A stretch of DNA of 47,742 bases from the NCBI GenBank assembly GCA_934512135.1, contig CAKSWT010000019.1, positions 1 to 47,742 on the forward strand. The letters are read 5' to 3'. Below the pieces are notes generated by a model. It ran no database searches and was not told where the DNA came from. It worked only from the letters and a program-made list of their open reading frames with translations. This DNA is from an uncultured Oscillospiraceae bacterium. GTDB taxonomy: Bacteria > Bacillota > Clostridia > Oscillospirales > Oscillospiraceae. A program made the translations under genes and the position numbers. Every line of letters starts with the position of its first letter. Position 1 is the stretch's first letter. This document shows, one piece after another, positions 41,060 through 47,742 of the stretch.

Positions 41060-41835
41060 AGGAGTTCCTCCTTTCTGCTCTGCATAAAGGGCTCCGGCCC
41101 ATAGCTGAAAGTTTCCTCGAAGTGCTCATAGGGTACCGGAACGGCAGGATATTGACTCCAGCCATAATCAATACTGTAAAGATGGACAGGAAGGTCATAG
41201 CGCCGCTTCAGGTCCCGGCCCAGCGGGAGCCCCGCGGCGGCGGGATTCGCCGGATAGACGGTAGCATCTGGCAGCGGTTTTATACCAGTGCCTGGGATAT
41301 AGGCATGGCCCATCTCAAACCGGAATTCGCTGCCCCGGAATACATGCCAGAGCTTCCAGCTCTCTCCCTCCAGAATAAAATCTGCTGCATAGCGGACATA
41401 GTGCCAACTAAGATGCATTTGGCCGTCCGCTTCTGACTGCGTATCCACGCCGGGGCAATACCACATGCCCTTGGCAGTTTTTCCGTCTCGAGCCACCTCA
41501 ATGAGCGGAGACATCAGGTTAAATCGTTCCATAGCGCCAGCGCCCGGGACGGCGGGAAAGGGCGGATTTACAGCCTGCAGCAGATTCAGGTCTGTCTGAC
41601 GCATTTCCTGCCGGTTTTCGACCCAGTAGGCTCGGACAGCTTCCCGGCCCACCATAAAGCCTTCGTTCTCTCCCAGGGAAATATCCTTCCGCTGGGACCA
41701 GATCTCGTCAAACACGGCACCTTCCATGGCAAGTTCCTGATAATAAAGAAACCGGGCCATCAGATTTTGACACAGATAGGCATCCCATGCGGCGGATGCC
41801 CGTTCCTCATCTGTTAGGTTAAAGTGTGGAATCAT
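41056..41835 (-). CDS. NTF2/SnoaL-like protein, paralogue 1
   Basis: This 259-residue protein is first in the NTF2-like operon. The fold pattern includes FMVGREAVRAYW, VRYAADFILEGESWKLWHVF and a C-terminal tail VPVPYEHFEETFSYGPEP shared with paralogue 3. AAAGGAG upstream selects the ATG at 41835 over one 15 codons earlier. By family knowledge it may bind or dehydrate a hydrophobic polycyclic or aromatic ligand in its cone-shaped pocket; catalytic residues cannot be assigned by eye. It is divergent from the membrane AraC regulator at 41936, about 100 bases away, which probably controls it. Confidence 0.75.
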   Translation of the reverse strand: MIPHFNLTDEERASAAWDAYLCQNLMARFLYYQELAMEGAVFDEIWSQRKDISLGENEGFMVGREAVRAYWVENRQEMRQTDLNLLQAVNPPFPAVPGAGAMERFNLMSPLIEVARDGKTAKGMWYCPGVDTQSEADGQMHLSWHYVRYAADFILEGESWKLWHVFRGSEFRFEMGHAYIPGTGIKPLPDATVYPANPAAAGLPLGRDLKRRYDLPVHLYSIDYGWSQYPAVPVPYEHFEETFSYGPEPFMQSRKEELL

Positions 41836-41873
41836 AGTGGCAATTCTCCTTTGCTTGTGTGTGGGGACGAAGG

Positions 41874-41902
41874 TTGACAAATTCCCAGGACAGAATTACA
41901 AT
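41874..41902 (+). promoter_or_regulatory. Promoter for the membrane AraC gene
   Basis: TTGACA (41874-41879), a 17-base spacer and TACAAT (41897-41902) lie 33 bases before the start. I see no comparably good promoter for the divergent NTF2 operon, which may need an activator. Confidence 0.65.
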
Positions 41903-41935
41903 GATGGATAACATCAGGATAAGGAGACTCGTTTC

Positions 41936-43330
41936 ATGAGGCAAGCCATCAAAAACCAAAAACCGCTTATCATTTCTATCCTTGTGGCGGGATTGATGCT
42001 GCTGGCCCTGGAGGCAGTCGCAGCGTTCCGCGCCCCAGGAATTGTAACAGCGGGGGTCCTGGTTGCTACCATCCTACTGATGGGGCTGAGCGGAGGGCTG
42101 CTTCGAAGACTGTTTCAAGTTATCCAGATGCAGTTGGTGCAAGAGGAGCCCATTGGCTGGCGGCAGGACAGTCGGCAGCTGCTTGGGTTTATTGAGCGCC
42201 TGCTGAAGGGCTGCGAAAACCAGCGGATTTCCGGCGTTCAGATCCCGACCCAGTCACCGTTTTTTGTGGTTCTCGGGGTAGAAGTCGTCTCTGTCCCCCA
42301 GGGGGATGCGGCGACCACAGAGGAACTGGCCCGGGCGGAGCTGGAGGTTTGCAGCTGCCTTTCCGCGTCCTTTTCCCGACACTATTTCTGGCCCATGAAT
42401 ATCGATGGGCGGCTGATCTGTGTGGTAAATTTACAGGCGGACCCCCTAGACCCATTGCAAACCAACGCCATGGAATTAACAGTGCTTCCGCTGGCAAAGC
42501 AGTCCATTTCAGAACTGCGGAGCCGGGGGATTCGAATTCGCGTCGCCACTAGCGGGCTGACCGTAGGTACGGAAAGCCTCAGCGTCGCATATCAGGATTC
42601 CGTGGAAATATTCGATCAGCTTCTGCTGCGCAGTCCGGAGGAGGACATTGACTTGATCGTGGTAAATCCCAGAGCTGGGAATAGCCAGGTCAATCATGTA
42701 ACTCGCTCCCAGACGGAACGGCTGTTCGTTAACTATATCACAGTGCATGATTTTGAAAACGCCAAGCTGGCACTGATGAAGCTCATTGAATATGAGGGGA
42801 CAGAGCAGTCCTTTTCCACCATTTTAAAGCAGCTCACTACGAACCGCCTGGCCTGGACTCTGGATGTGCTTTCCGGGTCCCTGACCCCGAAGCAGCAGGA
42901 GGCCCTCAGTCAGAGCTTGGAGGAAATCAACGAGACTGCCTATTTTGAGGAACTAAAAAAGAAGATCGATAGCTGGTTTGATCTGCTGAGCGAGAGCGCT
43001 GTGCCTCAGATGAAGGATTCCATCGTGCCACGAGTCATGGAATATATCAGCGAAAACTGCTTTGATTCTGAATTGAACGTTTCTGTGGTCAGTGAGAAAC
43101 TCGGAATCAACGCATCCTACCTATCCAACAGCTTCCACAGCCAGACAGGGATCCGTCTCACAGATTTTATCCATCAGCAGCGGCTCAAGAAGGTGAAGCA
43201 GCTGTTGCGGGAGACAGATCTGACCATGGCACAGATTGCTAAAGCCACCGGTTACTATAACGCCATTGCCATGAGCCGTGTATTCAAGCGTTATGAGGGA
43301 ATCACGCCCTCGGCATACAGAAACAGCTAG
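41936..43330 (+). CDS. Membrane-anchored AraC-family regulator
   Basis: This 464-residue protein has two adjacent membrane helices at about 10-31 and 35-55 with a very short external turn, a cytoplasmic middle region (60-350), and a C-terminal AraC DNA-binding domain (365-464) with LNVSVVSEKLGINASYLSNS and MAQIAKATGYYNAIAMSRVF, ending ITPSAYRNS. It resembles the YesN-like AraC regulators that accompany LipO-type SBP genes, except that those usually have a large extracellular sensor between the helices; here that sensor is absent. AAGGAG precedes the ATG. It sits between the NTF2 operon (divergent) and SBP5 (convergent). Confidence 0.85.
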   Translation: MRQAIKNQKPLIISILVAGLMLLALEAVAAFRAPGIVTAGVLVATILLMGLSGGLLRRLFQVIQMQLVQEEPIGWRQDSRQLLGFIERLLKGCENQRISGVQIPTQSPFFVVLGVEVVSVPQGDAATTEELARAELEVCSCLSASFSRHYFWPMNIDGRLICVVNLQADPLDPLQTNAMELTVLPLAKQSISELRSRGIRIRVATSGLTVGTESLSVAYQDSVEIFDQLLLRSPEEDIDLIVVNPRAGNSQVNHVTRSQTERLFVNYITVHDFENAKLALMKLIEYEGTEQSFSTILKQLTTNRLAWTLDVLSGSLTPKQQEALSQSLEEINETAYFEELKKKIDSWFDLLSESAVPQMKDSIVPRVMEYISENCFDSELNVSVVSEKLGINASYLSNSFHSQTGIRLTDFIHQQRLKKVKQLLRETDLTMAQIAKATGYYNAIAMSRVFKRYEGITPSAYRNS

Positions 43331-43337
43331 GTCCACT

Positions 43338-43362
43338 GGGAGTGCGGCGATGCCGCACTCCC
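43338..43362. terminator. Bidirectional terminator, AraC / SBP5
   Basis: GGGAGTGCGGC (43338-43348) pairs perfectly with GCCGCACTCCC (43352-43362) around GAT. It serves both convergent genes; a short T stretch follows on the plus strand. Confidence 0.8.
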
Positions 43363-43369
43363 GTTTCTA

Positions 43370-45088
43370 TCAGCGTGCCAAATATCTGTCGTAGGCAGCC
43401 TGATAGGCGTCAATCATATCCTGAATTCCCATGTCCTTTAACGTCTCAATAAAGGCGTCAAAGTCGGAATCCGTATTCAGTGCACCGGTAATAAACTTCA
43501 CATTGGACTCCTCCAGGTAGGTGACAATGTCGCCGGATACTCGGTTGATGGTATCCGCCTCTTCTGTCTTCAGCGCCAGCACCGAGGCATCCAAAGTATA
43601 GGCATCATCCATATTGGAGGTCCACAGATCACAGCAGTCCTTCTGATATTGGGTGACGGCAGAAGCTGTTCTGGTGGCATCAATCAGAGAGGCAACTGTG
43701 GTCAGATGCAACTCCACCGCCTGATTTGCGCCAATATTTTCGTCCTTCATAATGAGATCCGTAAGGGCGGGCTTTCCGACATCATCATATACAAAGGTTT
43801 CGTTCTCAACACCATAGCTTGCCAGCATGGAGCCTTTTTCGCTGAACATGTAGTTAAAGAGAGAAAGGACCAGATCCAGATCGCTGCACTGGGTGGTGAT
43901 GACCTCTATCTTGCTGATGGTAATGTCGCCTTCCTCATAGGGCGCGGTACCGGTATGGATGATATCGCCCTTCTGCTTGACCAGGTCAGTCATGGGCAGC
44001 CATTCGTAATCCGCATCGGCATTTCTGGTTTCCAGTTCACTGCCAGAGCCCATGGCAACAGAGGCAGCACCGCTGGTAATGACACCCTCCAGCTCACCGG
44101 GATTGCTATAGACATAATAGTCCTGATAAATCACCTTTTCCTGATACCAGCGCTGCATGGTGGTAATGTATTCTCGGTATTCCTCTGTGAGCGGTGCGAA
44201 TGTAACCTGCCCATCCACCTGGTAAATGGGGTAGTTGATATCCGGGGATGTGGTCAGCTTGGCGTAGGTGCCGAAGCCGCCGGCAAAATACTGCCCAAAG
44301 AAATTCTTATAAATCAGTGCACCCTGGACGCCGGTCTGGTCATAGATGGACTTGACGGTTTCCTCAAATTCATCATAGGTTACGGGAATTTCTGCCCCTA
44401 CTGCTTCCAGCATATCGGACCGAATAGAAAGTCCCTGCCCGTTATAAGCGTTTCCGGTGGTCAAAGTATAAATTCCGCCAATAATACCGGTATCTGTAGT
44501 GACATCCCGCTTAACATCCGGATTCTCCTCCAGAATCCGATAATAGTTGGGGACGGACTCCTCCAGATATGGCGCCAAGTCATAAACGATTTCTTCCTCA
44601 TTTACGGCATAGTCCATTCCCAATGTATAGAAGTTTGTGAAGGAATCAATAATATCCGGCAGGTCGTTTGATGCCATCATCAGATTGAAGGAATCCACTG
44701 CACTTTCGTTGGACACTGTTGTAAACGTAATGTCGATACCGGTGGCCTCAGAGACGGCTTTGTTTGCAACGGTGTTGGTATAAGTGCCGCCTTCCAGATA
44801 TGGCATTTGGTTTGGAGAGCCCGCATACCAAACCGTAACCTCAGCAGGTTCCGTTGTCAGCGGCAGCGTAATGGCTGTTTCCTCAGGAACCGCAGCAGTC
44901 TCACGCTCACGCTCAGATGCTTCTATGGGTGTGGGTGCAGTGTCTTCCGAAGCAGGCGTGGATACCTCCACAGTTTCTCCGCCAGAAGCTACAGATATCT
45001 CCTCGGCGCTCTGGCTGTCACCACATGCAGCAAACAGCCCCAGGCAGAGAGACAATGCCAGCAGCATGGACAAGAATTTCTTTTTCAT
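43370..45088 (-). CDS. Extracellular substrate-binding lipoprotein (SBP5)
   Basis: This 572-residue lipoprotein has the lipobox F-A-A-C (Cys22) and a Ser/Thr/Glu linker. Shared SBP landmarks are RSDMLEAVGAEIPVTYDEFE (where the others have YDDWH), ASYGVENETF, and the end AYQAAYDRYLAR. AAAGGAGG upstream gives a strong start. Unlike the other four it has no OYE gene in its transcription unit; its neighbours are the AraC regulator and the NTF2 trio. Either it serves the NTF2 proteins' ligand or its OYE partner was lost (compare the fossil at 39357). Confidence 0.9.
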   Translation of the reverse strand: MKKKFLSMLLALSLCLGLFAACGDSQSAEEISVASGGETVEVSTPASEDTAPTPIEASERERETAAVPEETAITLPLTTEPAEVTVWYAGSPNQMPYLEGGTYTNTVANKAVSEATGIDITFTTVSNESAVDSFNLMMASNDLPDIIDSFTNFYTLGMDYAVNEEEIVYDLAPYLEESVPNYYRILEENPDVKRDVTTDTGIIGGIYTLTTGNAYNGQGLSIRSDMLEAVGAEIPVTYDEFEETVKSIYDQTGVQGALIYKNFFGQYFAGGFGTYAKLTTSPDINYPIYQVDGQVTFAPLTEEYREYITTMQRWYQEKVIYQDYYVYSNPGELEGVITSGAASVAMGSGSELETRNADADYEWLPMTDLVKQKGDIIHTGTAPYEEGDITISKIEVITTQCSDLDLVLSLFNYMFSEKGSMLASYGVENETFVYDDVGKPALTDLIMKDENIGANQAVELHLTTVASLIDATRTASAVTQYQKDCCDLWTSNMDDAYTLDASVLALKTEEADTINRVSGDIVTYLEESNVKFITGALNTDSDFDAFIETLKDMGIQDMIDAYQAAYDRYLAR

Positions 45089-45135
45089 GTAATTTGACCT
45101 CCTTTTTGTGTCGTTGGACTTGTGTGATCACGGTT

Positions 45136-45165
45136 CCATTATATCGGGATGAAGGAAATCGGTTC
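45136..45165 (-). promoter_or_regulatory. Promoter for SBP5
   Basis: On the minus strand TTGAAC (45160-45165), an 18-base spacer and TATAAT (45136-45141). An 8-bp palindrome GTGATCAC (45122-45129) lies at the expected transcription start. Confidence 0.6.
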
Positions 45166-45451
45166 AAGGAACAATAACTTGGATGAATTGCAGGATTCTT
45201 GGATAGACCAAGTCCCAAACAAAGCCAAGAAATACGCAAAGGCTCAAATTTCTGATAGACTCTGCCAATGGATGGCCGGCCTCTGCCAGATAGTCCTTCC
45301 AAGCCACGCCAGTTCCTTTGTCACCGTATGACTGTCTACCATCAGAATCATTGTACATACAGCCTTTTGCCCGGTTCCTGTGGAGAACCGGGCACTTTTC
45401 ATAACCGTTTTAATCGGGGAACTGTTCTTCATAGGTTCCTGCCTGAGGCAT
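45166..45451. other. Gap before the integrase remnant
   Basis: I see no supported gene. A minus-strand frame at 45164-45358 begins plausibly (MYNDSDGRQSYGDKGTG) but has no family resemblance that I recognise. The hairpin at 45369-45393 is the only clear structure. Confidence 0.4.
45369..45398 (+). terminator. Hairpin with T run
   Basis: GCCCGGTTC (45369-45377) pairs with GAACCGGGC (45385-45393) and is followed by ACTTTTC. It is a plausible terminator, although no gene clearly ends into it. Confidence 0.5.
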
Positions 45452-45837
45452 AAGACGGCAAGGTACAGGAGGCGCCGTTGAAAACAAAAATGCCTATCGC
45501 AGCATCTCCATCGGAGCCGATGCGGTAAGCATTCTGCGTGAAAAGAAAAAGGAGGACGGAGGGCGAAGCGAGTATGTATTCCTGTCACCTACAGGTGGCT
45601 CCATGTCCCCGGACGGTGTTCCGAAAATTCCTCATGGCAGGGCTACCGGAACTGAGATTTCATGATCTCCGACATGCCTTCGCGCCTGTGGCCCTCCAAA
45701 ACAGCGTGGACATCAAAACCGTGTCGGGAATGCTGGGCCACTTCTCGGCTGGGTTCACGCCGGACACTTATGCCCATGTGACTACAGCGGCGCAGAAGAA
45801 GGCAGCGGAGACCATGGGAGAGGTGCTGGAGGGATAA
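45452..45837 (+). pseudogene. Tyrosine integrase C-terminal remnant
   Basis: Three pieces of one integrase catalytic domain occur in different frames. GKVQEAPLKTK (from about 45458) is followed, after a shift in an A run near 45485, by AYRSISIGADAVSIL and EYVFLSPTGGSMSPDGV. After a second shift and a small deletion near 45625 comes AGLPELRFHDLRHAFA...IKTVSGMLGHFSAGFTPDTYAHV. The last piece keeps the HxxR (HDLRH), the GH and the nucleophile Tyr (DTYAHV). The N-terminal DNA-binding domains are absent. This is the decayed tail of a Tn916-class integrase from an integrative element. Confidence 0.85.
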
Positions 45838-45846
45838 ATGTAAAAG

Positions 45847-45886
45847 GCAACTGCCGCAGGTGGACTTTCTGCGGCAGTTGCTTTTC
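45847..45886 (+). terminator. Terminator after the integrase remnant
   Basis: GCAACTGCCGCAG (45847-45859) pairs perfectly with CTGCGGCAGTTGC (45869-45881), followed by TTTTC. It has outlasted the gene it served. Confidence 0.8.
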
Positions 45887-45910
45887 GAGTTTGAGAACAA
45901 CAGCCTGTTT

Positions 45911-46792
45911 TCACGAAAAGCAATGTGATTTTCTTATAAAATAAATCAGCGACGATATGCTCGGAATAGCAACCCATAACAGGAAGATAGCGGTAGATGC
46001 CATTTCTGCCTTTGAGATTGTCAGATTTGCCGCCAAAATCAACAAAACGCATGGAATTGAAATATATCCGATCATTCTATGAGCAATATTCCACGTTTCT
46101 TCATCCTGCACAGTCCAAGGCAATCGTAAGCCCGTATGTCTGTTAAACGGTAATTTGGGGCTGATATAACCGCCGAATAACACAACAATGCTCGCAACAC
46201 AAGCAGCAATCCACTTTTCACCGCTTGATGATAATTCTACTGCATTGGACTGTTCTAAAAAGACAATTGCCAGCGCAATTATGAGAATAGTGAGATCGAA
46301 TATCGTTGTGAAACGCAGAGTGCGTAACCTCAAATCATCTGTTGAAATGACAGTCATCAGCGCAAGGTTCCTATACAAGATTATCAGTGATACGATCATA
46401 CAAGCAGACATCAAAAGAATGGAAAATAGTTCGTTTTTTACTATTAGCGCGGCTATCATAGCAGCAAAAGACATCAAAATTATCGTACCGCGCTTCTTAT
46501 TTGCTTGTCGCAAAATATCTTCTCGCTTGTTCTTTTGTGCAAGCTCTGCATTTAGTCTGTCAAGCTCGTCAGCTAAACTCTGAATACTTTCATTCTTTGG
46601 TTCCACACCAAGGAGTTGATTTACAGGCACATCCAAGGAATCTGCGATCTGTATCAGCATTTCTGCGTCAGGCACAGAACGCCCATTTTCCCATTTCGAT
46701 ACTGTCTGCCGAACAACATGAAGCCTGACAGCTAGTTCTTCTTGACTAACGCCTTGTTTCAATCGGGCACGCTTGATATTTTCGCCTATCAT
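45911..46792 (-). CDS. XRE regulator fused to SdpI-like membrane domain
   Basis: This 293-residue protein has an N-terminal XRE/Cro helix-turn-helix (1-62: GENIKRARLKQGVSQEELA, VRQTVSKWENGRSVP), a coiled-coil-like linker (70-95), then about six membrane helices. The part around 200-235 has the SdpI signature PFNRHTGLRLPWTVQDEETW and NIAHRM. SdpI proteins confer immunity to the SdpC killing peptide or sense it, so this may be a membrane-tethered immunity/sensor regulator. The ATG at 46792 has GGGGTGAAATT upstream; an earlier in-frame start is less likely. It lies between the integrase remnant and the IS element, with lower GC content than the OYE region, suggesting transfer. Confidence 0.8.
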   Translation of the reverse strand: MIGENIKRARLKQGVSQEELAVRLHVVRQTVSKWENGRSVPDAEMLIQIADSLDVPVNQLLGVEPKNESIQSLADELDRLNAELAQKNKREDILRQANKKRGTIILMSFAAMIAALIVKNELFSILLMSACMIVSLIILYRNLALMTVISTDDLRLRTLRFTTIFDLTILIIALAIVFLEQSNAVELSSSGEKWIAACVASIVVLFGGYISPKLPFNRHTGLRLPWTVQDEETWNIAHRMIGYISIPCVLLILAANLTISKAEMASTAIFLLWVAIPSISSLIYFIRKSHCFS

Positions 46793-46930
46793 AATTTCAC
46801 CCCACTCGGTCTTTTTGACCATAGCATTTCTTGGCCTTTATTGTAGTTCATTCGCCAGCGAAACACAAGCAACGTATTTTAACATTCGCAATGCAGCACG
46901 GTCTATCCACACTTGGAGTTTCACTCCCGT

Positions 46931-46994
46931 ATGGGTCACCGTTTGGGTCAGCCCATCATACCCCTGAAAAAAACATTCTAAAAAAGTTCAGAAA
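46931..46994 (-). repeat. 63-bp dispersed repeat, full copy B (inverted)
   Basis: Its reverse complement aligns over its full length with 17914-17976: 55 matching positions, eight substitutions and one single-base gap. It ends only eight bases before the IS-end palindrome at 47003. Confidence 0.65.
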
Positions 46995-47104
46995 GCAAAT
47001 CAAAACCACTAGTAAACTAGTGGTTTGCCCAGGCCCTAGAAGGGCCAGCCTCGTGCTGACCCCTCAAGGGGCTTGAATATCTATCATCGCATCACTATCA
47101 CGAG

Positions 47105-47129
47105 CAGCCACTCAAAGTGGCTGTTCTTT
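47105..47129 (+). terminator. Hairpin at the tnpA 3' side
   Basis: CAGCCACT (47105-47112) pairs with AGTGGCTG (47116-47123), followed on the plus strand by TTCTTTTTTG. The T run faces transcription entering the element from outside, so it may insulate tnpA, as in IS200. Confidence 0.65.
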
Positions 47130-47134
47130 TTTGC

Positions 47135-47602
47135 TTACTTACTCTTTTTACCCGTGAACGGGTCAGTGAATTCCTTGAGCGAAATCTGATCCTCCATTAC
47201 ATCTTTTTCGAGCTGATCCCGGATATACTCCTGAATAATCCGCTCATTTTTTCCGACTGTATCGCAGAAATATCCTCTCGCCCAGAAATGCCGATTTCCG
47301 TACTTGTACTTCAAATTCGCATGTCTGTCAAAAATCATCAATGCACTTTTGCTCTTGAGCGTTCCAACAAATTGTGCTACACTCATGTACGGAGGAATAC
47401 TCACCAGCATGTGAATGTGATCCGGGCATGCTTCTGCCTCTATGATTTCTACCTTCATCTGACTGCACAGTTTTCTCAATATTTCTCCAATATCTCGTCT
47501 GAGTTCCTTGTATATTACCTTTCTTCTGTATTTCGGTGCAAATACTATGTGATACTCACAACGATAACTTGAGTGCGCCGTATATTTTACTTTGTTCTTC
47601 AT
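47135..47602 (-). CDS. tnpA: IS200/IS605 Y1 transposase TnpA
   Basis: This 155-residue HUH-family single-strand transposase has the metal-binding HIH (62-64, in PDHIHMLV) and the catalytic Tyr126 in IIQEYIRDQ; FWARGYFCDTVG (106-117) is a further family signature. Length and both motifs are intact, so it is probably active. AGGAGG precedes the ATG by a normal distance. The enzyme cuts and rejoins single-stranded ends guided by subterminal hairpins such as those at 47003-47046. Confidence 0.95.
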   Translation of the reverse strand: MKNKVKYTAHSSYRCEYHIVFAPKYRRKVIYKELRRDIGEILRKLCSQMKVEIIEAEACPDHIHMLVSIPPYMSVAQFVGTLKSKSALMIFDRHANLKYKYGNRHFWARGYFCDTVGKNERIIQEYIRDQLEKDVMEDQISLKEFTDPFTGKKSK

Positions 47603-47715
47603 TTGTCAATTACCTCCTGTTAGTTCTTCGTGATGCGGCTGTCAAACCATCACCATTCTAACATGGTATAATGGTCCCATAATTTCAGACCACAGCTCGA
47701 AAAATTATCGTGAAC

Positions 47716-47742
47716 ATGGTAAAATACAGCAAGAAAGTGAAA
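47716..47742 (+). CDS. Possible tnpB start, cut by window edge
   Basis: ATG at 47716 opens a frame reading MVKYSKKVK to the window edge, divergent from tnpA. Lysine-rich starts are common in TnpB, and the position fits IS605-type layout, but nine codons cannot prove it and the ribosome binding site is weak. Confidence 0.3.

Larger units (their letters stand above)
46793..47134. other. Gap with repeat copy B and IS end
   Basis: No gene is visible. It holds the inverted full copy of the dispersed repeat (46931-46994) immediately followed by the hairpin-rich end of the IS200/IS605 element and a terminator-like hairpin. Confidence 0.6.
47003..47742. mobile_element. IS200/IS605-family element, right side cut by window
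   Basis: The left end is marked by a series of hairpins typical of this family: AAACCACTAGT/ACTAGTGGTTT (47003-47026), GGCCCT/AGGGCC (47032-47046) and CCCCT/AGGGG near 47060-47070. tnpA is inside on the minus strand, and a short start that could be tnpB runs off the right edge on the plus strand, the divergent layout of IS605/IS608-type elements. The exact ends cannot be set without the other boundary. Confidence 0.65.

Noticed and set aside
45164..45358. 64-codon minus-strand frame before the integrase remnant
   Set aside because: No ribosome binding site or family resemblance could be supported.
17914..46994. The full repeat copies as attL/attR of one integrated island
   Set aside because: The two copies are in inverted orientation; att sites of an integrated element should be direct repeats.
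1..47742. tRNA, rRNA or riboswitch genes
   Set aside because: I scanned intergenic regions for cloverleaf or known aptamer landmarks and saw none that I could support.

Overview
The window looks like chromosomal accessory DNA of an anaerobic gut-type member of the Bacillota, most likely a clostridial Oscillospiraceae-like organism. This is an inference from strong AGGAGG-type ribosome binding sites, Gram-positive lipoprotein substrate-binding proteins, oxygen-sensitive Fe-S flavoenzymes, an arginine-deiminase-like fermentation cluster, and integrase, ParB and IS200/IS605 remnants. I see no rRNA, tRNA or CRISPR array.

The dominant theme is seven intact genes, plus one eroded 3' end, for about 635-697-residue Old-Yellow-Enzyme (OYE)-type reductases. 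Each has an FMN TIM barrel, a 4Fe-4S cysteine cluster and an FAD/NAD(P) half, the layout of 2,4-dienoyl-CoA reductase, trimethylamine dehydrogenase and BaiCD/BaiH. They lie with five large substrate-binding lipoproteins and the stump of a sixth, yet the window has no ABC permease or ATPase gene. The genes form small modules, most beside a regulator: (1) 278-5285, lipoprotein + OYE divergent from a LysR gene; (2) 5437-14126, OYE-OYE-SDR-OYE-lipoprotein from one promoter, then a cytoplasmic beta-helix protein (14202) and another OYE with its own promoter (15682); (3) 28295-33309, lipoprotein + OYE with an AraC gene upstream; (4) 33686-39482, AraC, lipoprotein, OYE, a PPAGG-repeat protein and an OYE fossil; (5) 39655-45088, three tandem NTF2/SnoaL-like proteins, a membrane-anchored AraC regulator and a lipoprotein. 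I infer that the lipoproteins capture or sense unsaturated small molecules (for example plant, steroid or aromatic metabolites) that the reductases hydrogenate; the SDR and NTF2-like proteins could supply redox and dehydration steps, as in the bai bile-acid pathway.

Between modules, 18022-27555 is a different system: a PucR regulator divergent from an operon of carbamate kinase, a YjiH-like membrane protein, a YfcC-like transporter, a D-2-hydroxyacid dehydrogenase, an unusual carbamoyltransferase and an agmatine-deiminase-family enzyme. Chemically this is a deiminase / carbamoyltransferase / carbamate kinase route making ATP from a guanidino compound, but the carbamoyltransferase lacks the ornithine-binding SMG loop and the HCLP cysteine, so the substrate is probably neither arginine nor ornithine.

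The last 2.5 kb and the 27.5-28.3 kb gap hold mobile-element debris: a frameshifted tyrosine integrase tail, a ParB fragment, an XRE-SdpI fusion regulator and an IS200/IS605-type tnpA, with a possible tnpB start at the right edge. A repeat of about 63 bp occurs at 17914 and, inverted, at 46931, with a partial third copy at 132. All family assignments were made by eye from motifs; no database search was run.
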